Shown: positions 59,924 through 64,000 of the stretch, in pieces | Layout of the letters: every line of letters begins with the position of its first letter | How positions within the stretch are numbered: the first letter of the stretch is position 1 | Assembly: GCF_020026915.1 (NCBI RefSeq) | Contig: NZ_JAINUY010000003.1 | Location: 62,001-126,000 of the forward strand | DNA length: 64,000 bases | Source: Flavobacterium potami | Lineage (GTDB): Bacteria; Bacteroidota; Bacteroidia; Flavobacteriales; Flavobacteriaceae | Reading direction: 5' to 3' | Program-made: the position numbers and the translations under genes | Notes under the pieces: model-generated | The model's database searches: none | What the model saw: only the letters and a program-made list of their open reading frames with translations | What the model was told of the DNA's origin: nothing

Positions 59924-61510
59924 TTAAAGCTGAATAGTCTTTTCTACATTTATTTGTTCCAAAAAAGATTGGTCGTGAGAAACAACAATCAAAGTTCCAT
60001 TATACTCATTAATAGCAGCTGTTAGGATCTCAATATTCTGAATGTCTAAATTATTTGTGGGCTCGTCTAAAATGATAATTTCAGGCGATTCATTACTAAT
60101 AGTTAAACAACACAACATTAAACGCATTCTTTCTCCGCCGCTCAGATCGCTGCAAAATTTATCCCAATCATTTTGGGTAAAAAGAAAACGGTTTAATCTC
60201 ATTTTAATATCATGTTCTTCTAAACCACAATCGTTAAAAAGTTGTGCCTGCTCATAAATTTTTAGATGATTATCAAGCAAAGCATAATCTTGATCGATAT
60301 AAATTGATTTTTTTTCTAATGAAGTAATATTTCCTTTTTTCGGAAGAAATTTGCCTAGAATAATTTTAATCAAAGTAGTTTTTCCAGAACCATTTAAGCC
60401 TTTTAAAGCCAATCGGTCACCCGAAAGAATTTCAAAACTTAGATTTTCTTTCCAAAGCAACTCATTGTCATAATTATGATTAATTTCATTCGCTTTAAAA
60501 AGTAATTTCCCTTTGTGAAATGAAGTATTATAAAATCCAAATTTCATCTGATCTATCATAGGGAGATTAGCTCTCAATTGACGTAAATCTTCCGAAATTC
60601 CGCTAATTTTCTCCGCGTGGACATCTTTTAATTTAGAACTGCTATTTTCGGCATTATTTCGAAGTGTATTCATCATAATTCTGGCAACACCCGATTTTTC
60701 TTGTTTCTTTTTTCCGCGTGAGTCTAATTTATTCTGACGTTCCATTGTTTCGCGTTCTTTTTCTTTGGCTTTTCTGAGTGCTTTTTCTTTATTTTGAACA
60801 TCTAGATCTAAAGCATTGTTTTCAACTTTTTTCTGCTCTCTGTAAAAATCATAATTTCCTCCGTAAACGGAAACTCCATCTGAATTCATTTCAAAAGTCT
60901 TGTTTAGAATATTGAGGAGCGTTCGGTCATGACTGACTATTAATAAGGAGCTAGCTGTAGATTTGATAAAATTGTACAACAAAGATCTTCCCTCAAAATC
61001 CAAATGGTTACTTGGTTCATCCAGCAAAACTAATTCAGGCTGATGAATAATAATTCCGGCCAAAAAGACTTTTGTTTTTTGACCACCGCTCAGCGATTCC
61101 ATTTTCTGATTTAGATCTAAATCGGGGAGATTCCAATAGGACAAAGCTTCGTTGCAACGCTCCTCAATAGTCCAGTCATCATCTAATAACAAAAGATTTT
61201 CTTCGGTAACAACACCTTCAAGTATTTCTTTAAGTGAATTGATTTTATCTTTTATATTTAAAGCTTCTGAAACCGTCAAATCATTAAACTGACCAAATAA
61301 TTGCGGAACAAAATAAGCTTTCGTTTTTTGATGTATTTGACCTGAAAAAGCGTTTAATTTACCTGCAATAATTTTTAATAATGTAGATTTTCCAACACCA
61401 TTATTTCCGACCAATGCAATTTTATCGTGATTGTTGAGCGTAAAACTCAGGTTTTGAAACAGCATGTCTTTATTCTCATGCTGATATGAGATATTTTGAA
61501 GAATAAGCAT
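59924..61510 (-). CDS. ABC-F family ATPase
   Basis: 528 residues, two ATPase domains and no membrane helices. First domain: Walker A 'LVGNNGVGKSTLLKI', signature 'LSGGQKTK', Walker B 'LVLLDEPSNHLD'. Second: 'GLNGSGKTTLIKI', 'LSGGERMRLMLCC', 'IIILDEPTNNLD'. They are joined by a charged linker (about 225-310). ABC-F proteins act on ribosomes; some protect against antibiotics (Lsa/Vga/Msr types), others are housekeeping (Uup, EttA). The short charged linker and short inter-domain region do not settle which. Leader: see adjacent hairpin. Confidence 0.88.
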   Translation of the reverse strand: MLILQNISYQHENKDMLFQNLSFTLNNHDKIALVGNNGVGKSTLLKIIAGKLNAFSGQIHQKTKAYFVPQLFGQFNDLTVSEALNIKDKINSLKEILEGVVTEENLLLLDDDWTIEERCNEALSYWNLPDLDLNQKMESLSGGQKTKVFLAGIIIHQPELVLLDEPSNHLDFEGRSLLYNFIKSTASSLLIVSHDRTLLNILNKTFEMNSDGVSVYGGNYDFYREQKKVENNALDLDVQNKEKALRKAKEKERETMERQNKLDSRGKKKQEKSGVARIMMNTLRNNAENSSSKLKDVHAEKISGISEDLRQLRANLPMIDQMKFGFYNTSFHKGKLLFKANEINHNYDNELLWKENLSFEILSGDRLALKGLNGSGKTTLIKIILGKFLPKKGNITSLEKKSIYIDQDYALLDNHLKIYEQAQLFNDCGLEEHDIKMRLNRFLFTQNDWDKFCSDLSGGERMRLMLCCLTISNESPEIIILDEPTNNLDIQNIEILTAAINEYNGTLIVVSHDQSFLEQINVEKTIQL

Positions 61511-61544
61511 AATTCCTTTCTTTTAGTAGATACATAATCAAGCG

Positions 61545-61560
61545 ACCACTAATTTGTGGT
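61545..61560 (-). promoter_or_regulatory. Small hairpin in the ABC-F leader
   Basis: ACCAC-taattt-GTGGT (61545-61560) lies 34 bp before the ABC-F start codon. In the leader, TTAGT occurs twice on the minus strand, giving a possible alternative pairing. A Shine-Dalgarno-like AAAGGAA sits right before the ATG, rare in this window. Leader attenuators control several ABC-F resistance genes, but no leader peptide ORF is convincing here. Confidence 0.3.
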
Positions 61561-61651
61561 TACTTACTAAATTTTCCGAAAGAAATTATTTTTCACATAT
61601 TGCTATATTTATTTGAAGTCTACAAAGGTATTTATTTTAGTTTGAAAAATC

Positions 61652-61688
61652 AAAAAACCATTCTTTACGACTTAAAGAATGGTTTTTT
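61652..61688 (-). terminator. Terminator of the small lipoprotein gene
   Basis: AAAAAACCATTCTTTA/TAAAGAATGGTTTTTT (61652-61667 and 61673-61688), perfect 16-bp stem, T run on the leftward side. Confidence 0.8.
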
Positions 61689-61714
61689 GTATGAATTTAA
61701 GCTTTATGCTTTAT

Positions 61715-62083
61715 TTAAATTTTATCAAACGTGATTTTAGCTTCTTTAGCATCCAAAATTAATTTATCCCCAGTAATTGTGCTTACACAAGGATAAGGCG
61801 TTCCAACTTCATCTTTAATAACCAAACTTGTTCCATTTTTGGTTAAAGCGTAAGTTCCTTCTGTAATTTCTCGAAGCAAATATCCCGTAACGTGTCCGTC
61901 TGCTGTAAAAGTAAGCGTTCCGTTAGTTAAAATTGCATTCTTTGTAGAATCAGACATTGGCGATTTTGCTTCAACTGCTGAAACTTTCCAAGAATTCACT
62001 AGCTTGTTTCTTTTATTGTGACATGAAACCATTAATACGACAGCAATTGCAATTACGAGGGTAAATAATTTTGAGTTTTTCAT
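61715..62083 (-). CDS. Small lipocalin-like lipoprotein
   Basis: 122 residues from the ATG at 62083. The N-terminus MKNSKLFTLVIAIAVVLMVSC has a lipobox (Cys21). The mature domain has 'NGTLTFTADGHVTGYLLREI' and 'EGTYALTKNGTSLVIKDEVG', the beta-strand pattern of the small lipocalin-like domains found in Bacteroidota. The frame extends upstream to 62188, but that adds a second hydrophobic stretch that does not fit a lipoprotein. Function unknown. Confidence 0.7.
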   Translation of the reverse strand: MKNSKLFTLVIAIAVVLMVSCHNKRNKLVNSWKVSAVEAKSPMSDSTKNAILTNGTLTFTADGHVTGYLLREITEGTYALTKNGTSLVIKDEVGTPYPCVSTITGDKLILDAKEAKITFDKI

Positions 62084-62299
62084 GATTTTGTGATTAAAAG
62101 TTAAACAGGAAAAAGTTACAAAAAAAAACAACATTAAAATATTCGTAATCAAATATTTATAAATATTTTTTTTTCTTCTAAAATTCAAATGCTTTTAATA
62201 CGGAAAACCTTTGTTTTCGGTGCTTAATCTGAAAACCAGACACTTATAAATAAACTCAAAAAATGGTATAGATTAGTTTGATAAGCTTTCTGAGGTACC

Positions 62300-63232
62300 T
62301 TAATTAAGAGTCAAAGCTCCCAAAATTTCCTCATACATAAACGGACCTCCAGGATAAGTTGCCGTATAATCTAGATTCATCCAGACTTGTCCGCGTTCGT
62401 CTATGTGGTAATGTATCTTTTTACCATAACTTTCCTTGACAAAAAGAACATTTTTAATCAAATAATTGACTTTTTCCAAATCAATCATAGAACCAATTAA
62501 AATCTCCGGGTAAATATGTCCTTTAGTATGAATAAGCCTAGGAGTACCTCCAATTGCACGAACTGCGGCAGCCATTAAAATAGAATGATCATCACAATCG
62601 CCAGAGAAATAATCTAAAGATTCGCTGGCGGTTGCGATATAATCACCTTCTTTTGGATCGTTAACATAATTCCATCTGCTGTTTATTTCTTTAAAAACAG
62701 CAAAACACTGAATAATAGTACGATAATCTGAGTAACCTCTAATTCCTTTAAAATGTTTTGAAGTTGCCATGATAGCAAAATTTCGAACTCTCGGATTTTG
62801 ATATTCTATTGCATTTATAATTTTAGATTTATTTGGAAATGGAAGTAGTTTGGCGACAATAATATCTTGTGGATATGGATTGTCTGACATGGTATAAATC
62901 ATCGAATTATAATCTTCAGAAATTTCGCTGAAACCATAATTTCCAATAACTGTTCCGTAAAATAAAACCAATAAATAAACTGCAACACACAAAATAATAA
63001 TTGTTCTGAGGTACATCAGAAGAAAAAATAGGGCTGCAAAAACGAAAATAAAGATAAATACTCGATCCAGATTGAAAGCCCATTCCAGGTCTATCAAATT
63101 TTGATGCAGTATGATGAAAATCGGAATGGTAATAAAAAGACTCAAAAGCATTATAATAATCCTGTCCCAAGGTGATTTCACCTGAAGCTTGGATTTTAAA
63201 TACGGTAAGTCAATTTTAGGGAATTTCATCAT
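62300..63232 (-). CDS. Membrane protein with transglutaminase-like domain
   Basis: 310 residues from ATG 63232 (a second ATG at 63229). Three to four membrane helices fill residues 25-100. A transglutaminase-like cysteine protease domain follows, with Cys216 in 'YFSGDCDDHSILMAAAVRAI' and His242 in 'TKGHIYPEIL' (numbering from the TTG at 63241), and a likely Asp near 'MNLDYTAT'. Such proteins are predicted peptidases or peptide-modifying enzymes. It starts about 18 bp after the binding-protein gene, so they form an operon. Confidence 0.78.
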   Translation of the reverse strand: MMKFPKIDLPYLKSKLQVKSPWDRIIIMLLSLFITIPIFIILHQNLIDLEWAFNLDRVFIFIFVFAALFFLLMYLRTIIILCVAVYLLVLFYGTVIGNYGFSEISEDYNSMIYTMSDNPYPQDIIVAKLLPFPNKSKIINAIEYQNPRVRNFAIMATSKHFKGIRGYSDYRTIIQCFAVFKEINSRWNYVNDPKEGDYIATASESLDYFSGDCDDHSILMAAAVRAIGGTPRLIHTKGHIYPEILIGSMIDLEKVNYLIKNVLFVKESYGKKIHYHIDERGQVWMNLDYTATYPGGPFMYEEILGALTLN

Positions 63233-63250
63233 ACGAATCAAAAAGCAGGA

Positions 63251-64000
63251 TTACAGTGCTTTTACGGTTTCTACAAAAATACTTTTTTTATCAATAATTC
63301 CCAGATCAAATAACTGATTTTGAATTTTATTAAAAGACTTTTCGGTTAAATTCTTTTGTGACCATTGTGTTAATTTTAGCCACTCTTTTATATCCTCCGC
63401 TTTTTGATTAAAAAGTTTGGATAATTTTTTGTCTATTTCCGGAATTTCCTTAAAATCTGTGGTTGTATTATTGATAATTTCAAGGATTTTCTCAACTACC
63501 TTGCCATTCTTTTTTAGAAATTCTTCACGAACAGCAATTATAAATGATGGCCAAGGAGTAGGGCAGTCGTCAATACGTCTAAAAACACCTTTGTCAACAA
63601 GTGGTTTGGTCATAAAACGTTCCCACATAAAGTAATCTGCTTTTTCATTGGTTAAAGCATCTACAGCGCCATCAATCGTATTTACGATTTCGAACTCCAA
63701 ATCATCCATTTTCCAACCTTGCTCGTTTGCGTTTACATAAGCCATCAATTGCGATCCAGAACCAACTCTAGAAATTGCGACTTTTTTGTTTTTAAGGTCT
63801 TTTAAGGTTTGAAAATCAGATTTTGCTGCAACGTGAATTCCCCAGATTAAAGGTGACTGTACGTAAATCTGAACAATTTTACTCGGATTGCCTGCCGAGA
63901 TATCTTTCAGAATTCCTTCAGTTAAAATTACCGCTAAATCTGTTTCGCCGTCGCGAAGCATTTGACACATCTTCCCGGTTCCTTCGGGAACATTTGTCCA
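63251..64000 (-). CDS. Periplasmic-binding-protein-like protein, 5' end cut by window edge
   Basis: 250 codons are open to the window edge. Translation above the internal Met at 63970 reads 'WTNVPEGTGK', so that Met is not the start and the true N-terminus lies outside. 'MLRDGETDLAVILTEGILKD' and 'QTLKDLKNKKVAISRVGSGS' match the NMT1/SsuA-like class of substrate-binding proteins (taurine, thiamine precursor, nitrate types). No ABC permease or ATPase is next to it. It is followed by a membrane transglutaminase. Ligand unknown. Confidence 0.75.
   Translation of the reverse strand, partial: WTNVPEGTGKMCQMLRDGETDLAVILTEGILKDISAGNPSKIVQIYVQSPLIWGIHVAAKSDFQTLKDLKNKKVAISRVGSGSQLMAYVNANEQGWKMDDLEFEIVNTIDGAVDALTNEKADYFMWERFMTKPLVDKGVFRRIDDCPTPWPSFIIAVREEFLKKNGKVVEKILEIINNTTTDFKEIPEIDKKLSKLFNQKAEDIKEWLKLTQWSQKNLTEKSFNKIQNQLFDLGIIDKKSIFVETVKAL

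Overview
The window reads as chromosomal housekeeping DNA from a member of the Bacteroidota, most likely the genus Flavobacterium. The reasons are a low GC content, promoters of the TTG-N19-TAnnTTTG type (clearest before the tRNA-Val and an arsR-like gene), few Shine-Dalgarno sites, Bacteroidota-type versions of signal peptidase I and PEP carboxylase, families common in flavobacteria (DUF3667, DUF2853, DUF3826, RskA-type anti-sigma), and many intergenic inverted repeats. The genus call is inference. No phage, insertion sequence, CRISPR array or plasmid function was found.

Layout. 1-5.3 kb: a truncated DUF3667 membrane protein, an ECF sigma/anti-sigma pair, an unusual intergenic region with two tiny membrane-peptide ORFs, a glutathione peroxidase, a GNAT acetyltransferase and a thioredoxin-like protein. 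5.4-15.7 kb: a menaquinone region with menD, menB, menA and menC, interspersed with DUF2853, an M28 peptidase, a CvfB-like S1 protein, a metallo-beta-lactamase-fold hydrolase and a TPR protein. menE, menF and menH are not present here. 15.8-23 kb: an HhH/OmpA membrane pair, a CYTH-YpdA pair, SelO, MsrA and a class V aminotransferase. 23-29 kb: an APC permease and a tight five-gene leftward cluster (spermidine-synthase-like, M23 peptidase, lipoprotein, secreted protein, SnoaL-like), then a PlsC acyltransferase and an XRE regulator divergent from an M14 carboxypeptidase. 30-34 kb: an Lrp regulator, PEP carboxylase and DinB. 34-42 kb: recQ, a polyamine cluster (arginine decarboxylase, deoxyhypusine-synthase-like enzyme, very Asp-rich protein), aroB and proline dehydrogenase. 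42-46 kb: an ABC exporter, tRNA-Val and signal peptidase I. 46-54 kb: small stress and repair genes, including a secreted HExxH protein, VOC proteins, an HD hydrolase, endonuclease V and a Crp-SDR pair, ending in methionine aminopeptidase. 54-64 kb: an ArsR-SRPBCC-DoxX-DUF4256 operon, a secreted protein with a JAMM-like motif, a choloylglycine-hydrolase-family enzyme, an alpha/beta hydrolase, an ABC-F ATPase, a small lipoprotein, and a membrane transglutaminase next to a truncated orphan substrate-binding protein.

The most informative signals beyond the genes are regulatory. Five GTTTAC/GTAAAC palindromes lie between the XRE gene and the M14 gene, with -7 promoter boxes inside two of them. 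Two identical 19-bp near-palindromes lie before the crp-like gene and the adjacent SDR gene, each 39 bp from a -7-like box. Paired palindromes sit on the arsR promoter. Several dispersed hairpin repeats occur, one pair showing a compensatory base change in its stem. No single locus is convincingly a new biological system. The best candidates for follow-up are the polyamine/Asp-rich operon, the XRE-M14 unit and the transglutaminase/binding-protein pair.
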